Shown: one piece after another, positions 18,691-26,776 of the stretch
Layout of the letters: each line of letters begins with the position of its first letter
How positions within the stretch are numbered: position 1 is the stretch's first letter
NCBI RefSeq assembly: GCF_001426505.1
Contig: NZ_LMEV01000001.1
Span: 37,486 to 101,485, forward strand
Direction: 5' to 3'
DNA: 64,000 nucleotides
Source: Variovorax sp. Root473
GTDB lineage: Bacteria; Pseudomonadota; Gammaproteobacteria; Burkholderiales; Burkholderiaceae_C
Program-made: the position numbers and the translations under genes
Notes under the pieces: model-generated
Database searches by the model: none
What the model was told of the DNA's origin: nothing
The model's input: the letters and a program-made list of their open reading frames with translations, nothing else

Positions 18691-19563
18691 TCAATCCACG
18701 TAGGCCAGCAGGCAATCCTGGATGGCCGTTGCCACATGACGCCCTTCAAGGTCGTGGTAATGGGCAACGGAGAGTCCACGTCCATGCACCGCATGCAGGC
18801 TCTCGGACGCCACATGCAGCCAGCCATCGCAGCGAGGCACCTGATGCAGCCACACACCATGGTTGAGGCTGGTGATGTAGATCTGCCGCTCACCCGCCCG
18901 CTTCAGATGCGGGGCCATACTGCAGAAGTTGAGCCACCAATCGGACAGATAGGCAAAGCACGCGGCCTGCAGCCGCGGTGCATCCGGCAGGCTGTGCGGC
19001 ACCCGCATCCAGTAGCGGAATCGATGGTCCGCCGTGGCCCCGGCCAGTTGGCGTTCTGCATCCGGAATGCGGAACTCGATGCAGTCGTTGACATCGCGGC
19101 CGTAGCCGCCCATTTGCGCCAGCTGGTCACGCAGCGCCGATGGCACCTGCGCCAGGCGAGGCAGATGCTCGGGATCTTCATCGGCGGGCGCCAGGCTCGG
19201 CCGTGCATGCATCGGCCCGTCGAGAAGCGATGCGCAGCTCACCTGGGCCTGGAGCACCGTGCGATCTCCCTGGGTCCCACGCACATCCACCGAGTGAAAG
19301 CGCTTGCCGCTTTGCAGGCCCGACACCGTGTAGTCGACCGGCTTGTCCGGCATGGCGCCCTGCAGAAACAGGAATTGCATCATCGTGGGCTCACGCCCCG
19401 GCGGCGCATCGAGCAGCGCCGCGTGGAACGCCTGCCCCAGCAGCTGGCCGCCGTAGGAGCGGCCGTTCTGGTTTACGTCGCTGTGACGGCTGCGCCAGGT
19501 CTGCGGTGCGATCCGGTCCAACGCCATCCGCTGCGCCAGCGTGATGGCGTTGTCCTCCGCCAT
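18691..19563 (-). CDS. TesB/ACOT8-like acyl-CoA thioesterase with altered catalytic residues
   Basis: A 290-residue double-hotdog protein of the TesB family, which hydrolyses acyl-CoA to free acid and CoA. The N-terminal hotdog contains GRSYGGQLLGQAF and the C-terminal one contains ITSLNHGVWLHQ and ATAIQDCLLAY. By comparison with E. coli TesB, the catalytic Gln is kept (AIQ), but the Asp of the DHS.WFH motif is Asn here (SLNHGVWLH), and the Thr of EST.A is replaced (ESLHA). Activity may therefore be altered. The ATG at 19561-19563 was preferred over a GTG at 19572 that overlaps the upstream gene. It is last in a three-gene leftward operon. Confidence 0.85.
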   Translation of the reverse strand: MAEDNAITLAQRMALDRIAPQTWRSRHSDVNQNGRSYGGQLLGQAFHAALLDAPPGREPTMMQFLFLQGAMPDKPVDYTVSGLQSGKRFHSVDVRGTQGDRTVLQAQVSCASLLDGPMHARPSLAPADEDPEHLPRLAQVPSALRDQLAQMGGYGRDVNDCIEFRIPDAERQLAGATADHRFRYWMRVPHSLPDAPRLQAACFAYLSDWWLNFCSMAPHLKRAGERQIYITSLNHGVWLHQVPRCDGWLHVASESLHAVHGRGLSVAHYHDLEGRHVATAIQDCLLAYVD

Positions 19564-19568
19564 GCCGC

Positions 19569-20321
19569 TCACTCCGTTGCCCGCTCGGGCCGGCGATGAC
19601 CGTTCGTGCGCGGTGCGATGCCTGGCTTCAGGCGCCAGTCCGCACCGAATTCATCGAGCCGGTGCAACGGCATGGGTGTCTCCTGGCCGATGCCACGCAG
19701 GCGCTGGGCGAACGCGTCGATGTAGTCGGCCCGCGTCTGCGGCGTGGTGTAGTGAATGGACCACGACGCATGCGGCGCAAGCACCTCGAGGCCCGCGTAG
19801 GCCAGCGTGCCATGGAGCAGGTGCCACAGATTCACGTCCAGGTGGGCGAGCAGGCCATCGGGCTCGACCATGCCGGGCAGGCAGGCGGTGCTGGTACACA
19901 CCAGCGCGCGCCGCCCTTTCAGGCCGCCGGTGTCGAAGCGCCGGCCCTTGCCGTACACCACGCCATTGACGAACACGCGGTCGAACCAGCCCTTCATGAT
20001 GGCCGGCACCGAGAACCACCATAGCGGGAACTGCAGGATCAGCACATCGCAAGCGAGCAGCTTGTCGATCTCCACCTGGATGTCCGACGCAAAGGCCTGA
20101 TGCTCGTGAGCGTACTTCTGCTCACGGTCGTACTGCAGCGCGTCCGGGAAGCGCCTTTCGGCGAAGTCCTCGGCACTGGCGACAGGATTGAAGCCCATGG
20201 CATAGAGGTCGGAGACCACGACCTCGTGCCCTTCTTCCTGCAGCACTTGCATCGATCGATCCAGCAAGGCGCGATTGAAGGACTTCGGTTCCGGATGGGC
20301 GTAGACGATCAGGACGTTCAT
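19569..20321 (-). CDS. NAD(P)H quinone oxidoreductase (NQO/flavodoxin-like fold)
   Basis: A 250-residue flavoprotein of the NQO1/MdaB type. It starts MNVLIVYAHPEPKSFNRAL, the FMN/FAD phosphate-binding beginning of the family. Typical blocks follow: LQFPLWWFSVPAIMKGWFDRVFVNGVVYG near residue 95 and the GGLKGRRALVCTSTA segment near residue 130. These enzymes reduce quinones by two electrons. The start ATG at 20319-20321 is two bases from the stop of the ferredoxin reductase gene. It could deal with quinone or catechol products of the oxygenase system; this is inferred from the operon. Confidence 0.88.
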   Translation of the reverse strand: MNVLIVYAHPEPKSFNRALLDRSMQVLQEEGHEVVVSDLYAMGFNPVASAEDFAERRFPDALQYDREQKYAHEHQAFASDIQVEIDKLLACDVLILQFPLWWFSVPAIMKGWFDRVFVNGVVYGKGRRFDTGGLKGRRALVCTSTACLPGMVEPDGLLAHLDVNLWHLLHGTLAYAGLEVLAPHASWSIHYTTPQTRADYIDAFAQRLRGIGQETPMPLHRLDEFGADWRLKPGIAPRTNGHRRPERATE

Positions 20322-20322
20322 T

Positions 20323-21597
20323 TCAGGCAGCGACAGTCGCAGGTGGCATTGGTGAAGCGGGCAACAGATCCTTGAGAGGCGAAGATTCGTCTCCCAGCAC
20401 GGAAGGTTCGGCCATCGCGCCGGCGGCAACCAGCCGTTTGGCGAGCATGAATTCGGCAGGCCGGTTCACTGCATCGGCCGCGATCACGATCCCCTCCTTG
20501 AGATAGAAGGCGATGAAGCGTCGCGATGCGGGATCGCCTCGCAGCACGCAGACGTCGTGCCCCTGTGACAAGCCAACCATCTGCAGCTTGAGGTCGTACT
20601 GATCGGACCAGAACCAGGGCACGGCGTGGTTGGGCTTGGGCTTGCCGCACAACGCGAAGGCGGCGGCCCTGGCCTGTTCCAGTGCGTTTGGTACGGACTC
20701 GAGACGGATGCACCGGTCGTAGAGCACGCTGTGATGCGCGGTGCAATCGCCCGCAGCGAAGATGTCGGGGTCCGAGGTCTGCGAGAACTCGTCGACCACG
20801 ATCCCGCCATCGATGGCGAGTCCGGCCGCCTGCGCCAGTTCAATGTTGGGGAGCATGCCGATGCCGGCCACCACGATGTCGGCGACGATGCGCTCGCCCG
20901 AAGTGCACACCAGCGCCGCGATCGCGCCGTCGTCCGCCAGTTCCACGCGTTCGACGGAAAGCCCCGTGCGCAATTGCACACCTGCCTCGCGGTGCACAGC
21001 TTCGTAGAAGGCCGCCACCTGCGCGCCGGTCACGCGTGCGAGCACGCGCGGCAGCGCCTCGATCACCGTCACCTCGGCGCCGAACTTGCGCGCCGACGCC
21101 GCCAGCTCGAGCCCGACATAGCCGCCGCCCACGACGACCAGGCGCGTGCCCTCTTTCAGCCCCGCGCGGATCGCATCGGCATCCGTGAGTGTGCGAAGGT
21201 AGTGCAGATTGCGCGGCCTGGCCACCGCGTCCAGCCCGGGCAATGCGAGCGTGCGCGGACGCCCGCCCATGCACAAGGCAAGCTTCGTGTAGGGCATGAC
21301 CCGGCCATCTTTCAGATGGATGCAATGGCCCTCCCGATCGATCCGGACGAGATGCGCGCCCGTATGCACGTGGACCCTTGCCGCCTCATAGGCCGACGCC
21401 GGCCGCAGCGCGAGCGATTCAAAGCTCGCTGCACCATGGAGGTATGCTTTGGACAGCGGTGGTCGCTGGTACGGCAGCATGGCCTCATCGCCGATCAAGT
21501 CGATGCGACCCAGCCAGCCTTGCTGCCGCGCCGCCACCGCCAGTTCGGCGCCGGCATGGCCGGCGCCCACGATCAGAAGAGTTTCGTTTTCACGCAT
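20323..21597 (-). CDS. Ferredoxin-NAD(P)H reductase, BphA4/rubredoxin-reductase-like
   Basis: A 424-residue FAD/NAD-binding enzyme. The FAD Rossmann motif is LLIVGAGHAGAELA at the start and the NAD motif is LVVVGGGYVGLELAASA near residue 150. LPYQRPPLSKAYL near residue 40 and the C-terminal Reductase_C-like region (WFWSDQYDLKLQMVGL) are typical of reductases of multicomponent ring-hydroxylating oxygenases. It is therefore the probable electron donor for the ferredoxin at 38698 and the Rieske oxygenase at 36744-38521, although 16 kb away. All three transcription units carry the same operator, which supports the link. The ATG at 21595-21597 is the first gene start of this leftward operon. Confidence 0.9.
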   Translation of the reverse strand: MRENETLLIVGAGHAGAELAVAARQQGWLGRIDLIGDEAMLPYQRPPLSKAYLHGAASFESLALRPASAYEAARVHVHTGAHLVRIDREGHCIHLKDGRVMPYTKLALCMGGRPRTLALPGLDAVARPRNLHYLRTLTDADAIRAGLKEGTRLVVVGGGYVGLELAASARKFGAEVTVIEALPRVLARVTGAQVAAFYEAVHREAGVQLRTGLSVERVELADDGAIAALVCTSGERIVADIVVAGIGMLPNIELAQAAGLAIDGGIVVDEFSQTSDPDIFAAGDCTAHHSVLYDRCIRLESVPNALEQARAAAFALCGKPKPNHAVPWFWSDQYDLKLQMVGLSQGHDVCVLRGDPASRRFIAFYLKEGIVIAADAVNRPAEFMLAKRLVAAGAMAEPSVLGDESSPLKDLLPASPMPPATVAA

Positions 21598-21644
21598 GCT
21601 GTCCCCGAAGAATTGTGACCATCCACATCCAAATAACTCGCATA

Positions 21645-21664
21645 TAGACCGTCTTGTCGGTCTA
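21645..21664. promoter_or_regulatory. Operator A4 (perfect TAGACCG-N6-CGGTCTA) in divergent reductase / TetR region
   Basis: tagaccgtcttgtcggtcta is a perfect 7+7 inverted repeat with 6-base spacer, located midway between the leftward ferredoxin reductase operon and the rightward second TetR gene. Candidate -10 sequences directly abut it: TATATG leftward and TAATAA (21663-21668) rightward. Control of both directions, with autoregulation of the TetR gene, is inferred. Confidence 0.8.
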
Positions 21665-21765
21665 ATAATAGACTTGCAGCAGACAATTGACAAGGAGTGC
21701 CCGCGCACGGTCAGAGGACTCGCCGCAGGCACGACCACTGCATCCACACATCACAGGACCAAGCC

Positions 21766-22389
21766 ATGACACGGGTACGCGCAGACGACTACGACGACAA
21801 ACGGCAGTCGATCCTGGATCAGGCCGCGGCGCTGTTCGCGCGCAAGGGCTTCGAAGGCTCCACCATGATCGAGGTCGCGCAAGCCTGCGGCGCCTCGAAG
21901 TCGCACCTCTATCACTACTTCGCCCGCAAGGAAGACCTGCTCTTCGAGATCGTGCGCGTGCACATCACGGCACAACTCGCCGAGCTCGAGACCGTCGTGA
22001 CCCAGGCCTTGCCGGCCGAGGAGCGCTTCAACCGATACGTCGAGACCTTCGTTGCGCGCGGGGCCAACTCGCGCAACGAACACCTGGTGCTGATGAACGA
22101 CATCAAGTTCCTGCCCGACGCGCAGCGTCGTGAAGTGCGAAAGCTCGAGAAACGCATCGTGGACCTGCTGGTGGGCGTGTTGCACGAGATCAATCCCGAG
22201 CTGATGCCCGCGCGCTCGCCACGCGGTCCCTACGCGATGCTGCTGTTCGGCATGATCATCTGGACCTTCACCTGGTACGAGAAGAGCGGCGCGATCCCGC
22301 CGCGCGAATTGGCTGCGCGCATCTCGCAGTTGTTCGTGCACGGGTTCAAGGGGCAGCGCTTCGTGCCACCGGCCACGTCCAAAGGCTGA
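21766..22389 (+). CDS. TetR/AcrR-family transcriptional regulator (paralogue 2)
   Basis: A 207-residue regulator. The helix-turn-helix is at about residues 10-55 (SILDQAAALFARKGFEGSTMIEVAQACGASKSHLYHYF), followed by an all-helical effector domain. It resembles the TetR protein at 2823-3416 along its length: MTRVRADDYDDKRQSI versus MPRVRSDDYESKSQAI, shared MNDIKFLP/MSDVKFLP, and similar C-terminal FVHGF/FLHGF. I chose the ATG at 21766, which aligns with the paralogue, over an in-frame start 69 bases earlier. Recognition-helix similarity suggests both bind the same palindrome. Confidence 0.9.
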   Translation: MTRVRADDYDDKRQSILDQAAALFARKGFEGSTMIEVAQACGASKSHLYHYFARKEDLLFEIVRVHITAQLAELETVVTQALPAEERFNRYVETFVARGANSRNEHLVLMNDIKFLPDAQRREVRKLEKRIVDLLVGVLHEINPELMPARSPRGPYAMLLFGMIIWTFTWYEKSGAIPPRELAARISQLFVHGFKGQRFVPPATSKG

Positions 22390-22451
22390 GCGGCGGGGTC
22401 AGCCGCCCGCTTCGCCGCTTTCGTCCCCTTCAGTTCTTCGTGGGGTTTGGG

Positions 22452-22485
22452 CGGCGCATGCGAGGGTGTCGGAGATCATGCGCCG
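22452..22485. terminator. Candidate hairpin between convergent TetR and CoA-transferase genes
   Basis: CGGCGCATG (22452-22460) pairs perfectly with CATGCGCCG (22477-22485), a 9-base stem with a 16-base loop. It spans the stop codon of the leftward CoA-transferase gene. No T-run follows, so its role as terminator is only likely from position. Confidence 0.4.
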
Positions 22486-23690
22486 ACCACCCCCCTGTCG
22501 TGCAGACGACCGAACTCGGCGCTGTCCACGCCAAGCACCGAGCACAGCACCTGCTCCGTCTCCGCTCCCAACCGCGGCGCCGGCTGCACCGCACGCCGCG
22601 GCACGGCGGAGAAGTCGAGCGGCAACCCCGGCGCGATCAGGGAGCCCACGCCGTGCTGCGCGATCTCGCCGAACATCGGGTTGGCCAGCGAACAGGCCTC
22701 GTCTTCGTTCACCAACTGGGTCACCGTCTGGTATTTGCCCCAGCAGACGCCGTGGCGATCGAGCTGCGCAGCCACGTCCGCGAACGAGCAGGCGCCCATC
22801 CAGCGCGCGACCACGGCCGCAATTTCTTGACGCGCGAGGAAACGGTCGCCCTCACGCGCAAGGTCGAGTCCGGTGCGCTGTTCGATCGCGACGATCTCGT
22901 CGCCCATCGCAAGCGCATCGCACAGCGACCGCCATTGCTTGCCTGTGAGGCCCACCACCATCACACGCACGCCGTCCGAAGTCGAGAAGTCGTGGCCGAA
23001 CGCGCCGAACAGATGATTGCCGTGTCGACCCCGCGCCTGCCCCAGTTGCGCCTCCGCCAGAAAACCCAGACTGCCCACGGCAGCAAGCGCCACGTCTTCG
23101 AGCGCCAGCTTCACATGCTGCCCCACACCCCGGCGGCGCCGGTGTCGCTCCGCCGCCAGCAGGCCGGCGGCGGCCATCTGGCCGGTGACGAGGTCCCAAG
23201 CTGGCAGCACATGATTGACGGCCGCGTCGGCCTCACCGAGGCCGGTGAGATAGGGCAAGCCCATGCGCGGGTTGATCGTGTAGTCCACCGCCGAGCCGCC
23301 ATGGCGGTCACCTTGCACCGTCAACTGGATCAGGTCGCTGCGCCGCTGGCGAAGACTTTCGTGGTCCAGCCAACCGCGCGGCGGGAAGTTGGTGAGCAGC
23401 ATGCCGGCGTCCTCGCCGGGCGCGGCGATGAGTGCCATGGCGAACTCGCGGCCTTCGGGGGAACCGAGGTCGAGCGCGACGGACTTTTTGCCCTTGTTGA
23501 GCCCGGCCCAGAACAAGCTGGCCCCGTCCTGAGTGACTGGCCAGCGCTGGTAGTCCAGGCCACCGCCCAGCGCATCGATGCGGATTACCTCCGCCCCCAT
23601 CTGGGCCAGCGTCATGCCGCCGAGCGGCGCCGCCACGAAGGCGGCGGCCTCGATCACGCGCATGCCCTCCAGCAGGTTGCCGTTGTCCAT
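22476..23690 (-). CDS. Class III (CaiB/BaiF) CoA-transferase
   Basis: A 404-residue CoA-transferase. The N-terminus LLEGMRVIEAAAFVAAPLGGMTLAQMGAEVIRID and the DLGSPEGRE segment are family-typical. Asp166 in LPAWDLVTGQMAA aligns with the catalytic Asp of formyl-CoA transferase-type enzymes, which forms an acyl-enzyme anhydride during CoA transfer. The ATG at 23688-23690 is preferred over a TTG at 23705 that overlaps the next gene. It is the last gene of the 14-gene operon, 11 bases after the acyl-CoA dehydrogenase. It could move CoA from a pathway product to the starting acid. Confidence 0.9.
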   Translation of the reverse strand: MDNGNLLEGMRVIEAAAFVAAPLGGMTLAQMGAEVIRIDALGGGLDYQRWPVTQDGASLFWAGLNKGKKSVALDLGSPEGREFAMALIAAPGEDAGMLLTNFPPRGWLDHESLRQRRSDLIQLTVQGDRHGGSAVDYTINPRMGLPYLTGLGEADAAVNHVLPAWDLVTGQMAAAGLLAAERHRRRRGVGQHVKLALEDVALAAVGSLGFLAEAQLGQARGRHGNHLFGAFGHDFSTSDGVRVMVVGLTGKQWRSLCDALAMGDEIVAIEQRTGLDLAREGDRFLARQEIAAVVARWMGACSFADVAAQLDRHGVCWGKYQTVTQLVNEDEACSLANPMFGEIAQHGVGSLIAPGLPLDFSAVPRRAVQPAPRLGAETEQVLCSVLGVDSAEFGRLHDRGVVGA

Positions 23691-23701
23691 CGTGTCGCTC
23701 C

Positions 23702-25405
23702 TCAATGTGCCGGGGCTGCGGTTCGGACGGCGGCGGCGTCGGCCAGCGCCTGCTCAAGCAGGCTGCGTGCGATGACCTTCAGCGCCAGCGTTTCCTCCGC
23801 GCCCTCGAAGATCGACAGCACGCGTGCATCGACAAAGTAGCGGCTGACCGGACTCTCCTCCGCATAGCCGTTGCCGCCGTGCAATTGCAGCGCCTCGCGG
23901 GTCACCCATTCGGCCGAGCGGCAGGCCAGCAGCTTGACCAGGCTGGCCTCCATGCGGCCGCCGCCCTCGTCGAGGGTTTGCGCCACGGCATAGGCCAGCC
24001 GCTGGCAGGCGGCGTAGCGCGCGCCCATGCGCGCCAGCTTGGCGAGCGTCAACGGGCAGTCGAGCAACGGTGCGCCGAACACCTTGCGATCTTCGGTGTA
24101 GCGCAAGGCAGCACGAATGGCGGCGCGCATCACACCCGAAGCCCGTCCCGCGGTCTGCATGCGGCCGCCCATCATGCCGGCCATCGTGAAATAGAAGCCC
24201 TTGCCCAGGCCCGCAGCGCCGCCGATCACATGGCTGTCCGGCACGAACAGGTTGTCGAACGACAGCTCGAAGGAATGCATCCCGCGATAACCGATGGTCG
24301 CGATCGCCTTGCCAGTCAATCCACCACCGCCCTGCACTTCACTTTGGCGATAGGCGAACGCATGGCCATCGTCCGAAGGCTTTTCCACCAGCATCAGGCT
24401 CAGCCCGCGATGGCCCGCCGAGCGGTCGGGATCGGTGCGCACCACCACCATCAGCAGCCCCGCCTTGCCGGCGAAAGTGCACCAGGTCTTGGCACCGTCC
24501 AGGCGCCACCCGCCTTCGACGCGCGTGCCGCGCAGCATCAGGCTGGCGACGTCCGAGCCGTAGTCGGGCTCGGTGATCGCAATCGCGCACAGCGGATCGC
24601 CTGCTGCAATGCGCGGCAGCCAATGGGATTTCTGTTCCTCGGTGCCGCCGGCCATCAGTGCGCGGCTCAGGATCTCGGGTCGCGTGATCAGGCTGCCGGC
24701 GCCCGCCAGCGAGGCCTCGGACAGGGCTTCGGTGACCAGCACCATCAATAGCGTGTCGTCGCGGTCGTTCGGCGCGTGGCCGCCGAAGCGCTCGGGCACC
24801 GACAGGCCGAACACGCCCATTTCGCGCAGCGGCTGCAGCAGGCTCTCGGGCACCGTGAGGTCGTGGCGGTGCAAAGCTTCTGCCTGCGGTGCCACCACAT
24901 CGGCGGCAAAGCGGCGAAAGGCGTCCTGCGCCATCGCATGCGCCTCGTCGAGCACCACGCCGCCGACTTCTCCGCCGGCATCGGCCAGCGCCCGGCCCGT
25001 CGCCTGCAGCGCAGCCGCACTGCCGGCCGAGCGGCGCAAGCCCGCCCACGCGGCATCCGATGCAAAGGCCTGGACCAGCGCGATGTCCAGGCCGAGCTCC
25101 AGAAAGAGCATTTCCGTGCGCGCCAGCACCGCGGCGATGGCATCGATGCCGAAGACCAGCGCCAGGCCCGTCTCGAGCGCGTTCGCCTCGCTCCCGACAC
25201 CCTGGATGGCCGTTTCTGCCGCGAGCAGATCGGCGCTGGCCCAGGCCAGTTCGTAGCTTGCGACCTGCCGTGCATCGAAACGGCGCGCACTGAAGGTGCC
25301 GGCTTCAACGCAGGACTGCGCCAGCGCCTGCGTGGCCTGCTCGAAGAGCGGACGCAGGCGCGCCAGCAACGACGCGCAGACTTGGATGTCCTTGTGGGCG
25401 GCCAT
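23702..25405 (-). CDS. Acyl-CoA dehydrogenase with N-terminal helical extension
   Basis: A 567-residue protein, about 180 residues longer than a standard acyl-CoA dehydrogenase. Residues 1 to about 160 are an Ala-rich helical extension without a motif I recognise. The dehydrogenase core then begins near EAHAMAQDAFRRFAADVVAPQAE. The core has the FAD-binding ITEPDYGSD, the WCTFAGKAG segment and, near the C-terminus, LQLHGGNGYAEESPVSRYF and SIFEGAEE. The latter keeps the catalytic Glu of the YEGT-type position. It oxidises an acyl-CoA using ETF as acceptor. The ATG at 25403-25405 was chosen because the upstream gene ends at 25417; the longer open frame is antisense-like noise. Confidence 0.88.
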   Translation of the reverse strand: MAAHKDIQVCASLLARLRPLFEQATQALAQSCVEAGTFSARRFDARQVASYELAWASADLLAAETAIQGVGSEANALETGLALVFGIDAIAAVLARTEMLFLELGLDIALVQAFASDAAWAGLRRSAGSAAALQATGRALADAGGEVGGVVLDEAHAMAQDAFRRFAADVVAPQAEALHRHDLTVPESLLQPLREMGVFGLSVPERFGGHAPNDRDDTLLMVLVTEALSEASLAGAGSLITRPEILSRALMAGGTEEQKSHWLPRIAAGDPLCAIAITEPDYGSDVASLMLRGTRVEGGWRLDGAKTWCTFAGKAGLLMVVVRTDPDRSAGHRGLSLMLVEKPSDDGHAFAYRQSEVQGGGGLTGKAIATIGYRGMHSFELSFDNLFVPDSHVIGGAAGLGKGFYFTMAGMMGGRMQTAGRASGVMRAAIRAALRYTEDRKVFGAPLLDCPLTLAKLARMGARYAACQRLAYAVAQTLDEGGGRMEASLVKLLACRSAEWVTREALQLHGGNGYAEESPVSRYFVDARVLSIFEGAEETLALKVIARSLLEQALADAAAVRTAAPAH

Positions 25406-25416
25406 GGCGTGGCGCC

Positions 25417-26730
25417 TCAAGCCGCAGCCAGCGCGTCGAGCGTCAGCTTGGCAACGGAACGACCCGTGTCCGCGCAGGCCTGCGTGCCGCCATCGCCGTA
25501 GGGCTTGACCGCATCGCCCACATGCCAGAAGTTCGGCAGCGGCGTGGTTTGCGGCAGGTCGTAGCCGCCGCAGGAACGCTGCGCCGGCCAGCCGTCGCGC
25601 ATGACACGTATCGACAGCATCTTCGCGTCCGCGAAGCCCGGGAAAAGATCGCGCAGGTCCTGCAGCGAGGCCTCGATCTCGGCGTCGTTGTCGAAGTCGC
25701 CAAGCGCCGGGTGCGGCACGGCATAAGCCACGTACTGGTGCCAGCCCGCAGGCGCCAGTTCGGGGCAGGTGGCCGTCAGCTCGCCGATGTTGCACAGGCG
25801 GCGCGTGCGGCCGAAGGTGACGAGGCCCGGCGCGTCATAGAGACGTTCGCGCGTGGCGAAGTTGATGACGATGTTGGCGGCCGGCTTCGGTCCGGTGGTC
25901 GCCAGGGTGATGTACTCATCGCCAAAGGCTTCCGCCCCCGGCAGCAGGGCCGTGGCGTGCGGGCCGATGTTGCTGATCACGGTGCGCGCGTTGACGCGCA
26001 GCGTCACGCCGTCCTTGACCAGATCGACGCCCGTCGCGCGGCCGTTCTCGATGTTCAGCGCCGCCACCGGCGCGTCGAGCCAGACCTCGCCGCCACGGCG
26101 GCGGATGGCATCGGTCAGGTCGTTCCACAGGCCGACCGTGCCACGCGGGCAGAAACCGAAACGTTTGAACGCACCCTTGACCGCGAAGTAGGTCAGGAAG
26201 GCGCGCGCGGGCAGTTCGTCCGAGTTGGCCGCGAAAATGGCCGCGCACAGGTTTCGGAAGATCGCATGCACGGTCTCGTTCTTGGTGTATTGCGACAACC
26301 ACTCCTTGGTGGTGAGCTTGGCCTCTGGCAGGTCGCCGCCGCGCGCGTCCGCGAACTTGGCACCGATCTTCGCCGCCTGCTTGGTGAAGCCGCCCAGCAG
26401 CATGCCCCAGCCGCCCTTGGCGACGTTGATGATCTTGCCGTCGATCAGGAAGACGGTCGCGGGGTTCGGCTCGCGCAGGTCGAGCTCGACATCGAGCAAG
26501 GCAAAGGTCTCTTCGAAGGTCGAGCCCTTCTCGATCGCGATGGCGCCGATGTTGACGGTGAAACCGTCGATCTGCTCGCTCGAGGCCCGGCCGCCGACGC
26601 GGCCCAGGCTCTCGGCCACCAGCACTTTCTTGCCTGCGGCCACAAGGCGCGCGGCCACGCTGAGGCCTCCGGCGCCGGCGCCGATCACGACGGCGTCGTA
26701 GCTGATGGGGTGAATCACGGTCTCGCTCAT
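25417..26730 (-). CDS. FAD-dependent oxidoreductase, phytoene-desaturase/amine-oxidase-like
   Basis: A 437-residue flavoprotein. It starts with a dinucleotide-binding motif (DAVVIGAGAGGLSVAARL) followed by the GRVGGRASS motif that follows the FAD site in carotenoid desaturases and amine oxidases. The C-terminus has the matching FWHVGDAVKPYGDGGTQACADTGRSVA FAD-binding block. It is about 60 residues shorter than CrtI. The substrate is unknown; a hydride abstraction from an alicyclic or unsaturated CoA ester or acid would suit the family and the operon. An AGGAGA-type site lies ten bases before the ATG at 26728-26730. Confidence 0.85.
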   Translation of the reverse strand: MSETVIHPISYDAVVIGAGAGGLSVAARLVAAGKKVLVAESLGRVGGRASSEQIDGFTVNIGAIAIEKGSTFEETFALLDVELDLREPNPATVFLIDGKIINVAKGGWGMLLGGFTKQAAKIGAKFADARGGDLPEAKLTTKEWLSQYTKNETVHAIFRNLCAAIFAANSDELPARAFLTYFAVKGAFKRFGFCPRGTVGLWNDLTDAIRRRGGEVWLDAPVAALNIENGRATGVDLVKDGVTLRVNARTVISNIGPHATALLPGAEAFGDEYITLATTGPKPAANIVINFATRERLYDAPGLVTFGRTRRLCNIGELTATCPELAPAGWHQYVAYAVPHPALGDFDNDAEIEASLQDLRDLFPGFADAKMLSIRVMRDGWPAQRSCGGYDLPQTTPLPNFWHVGDAVKPYGDGGTQACADTGRSVAKLTLDALAAA

Positions 26731-26776
26731 GATGATTTTTCTCCTGTGGATGGATTCGTTGGGAGGGGCACAGCGC

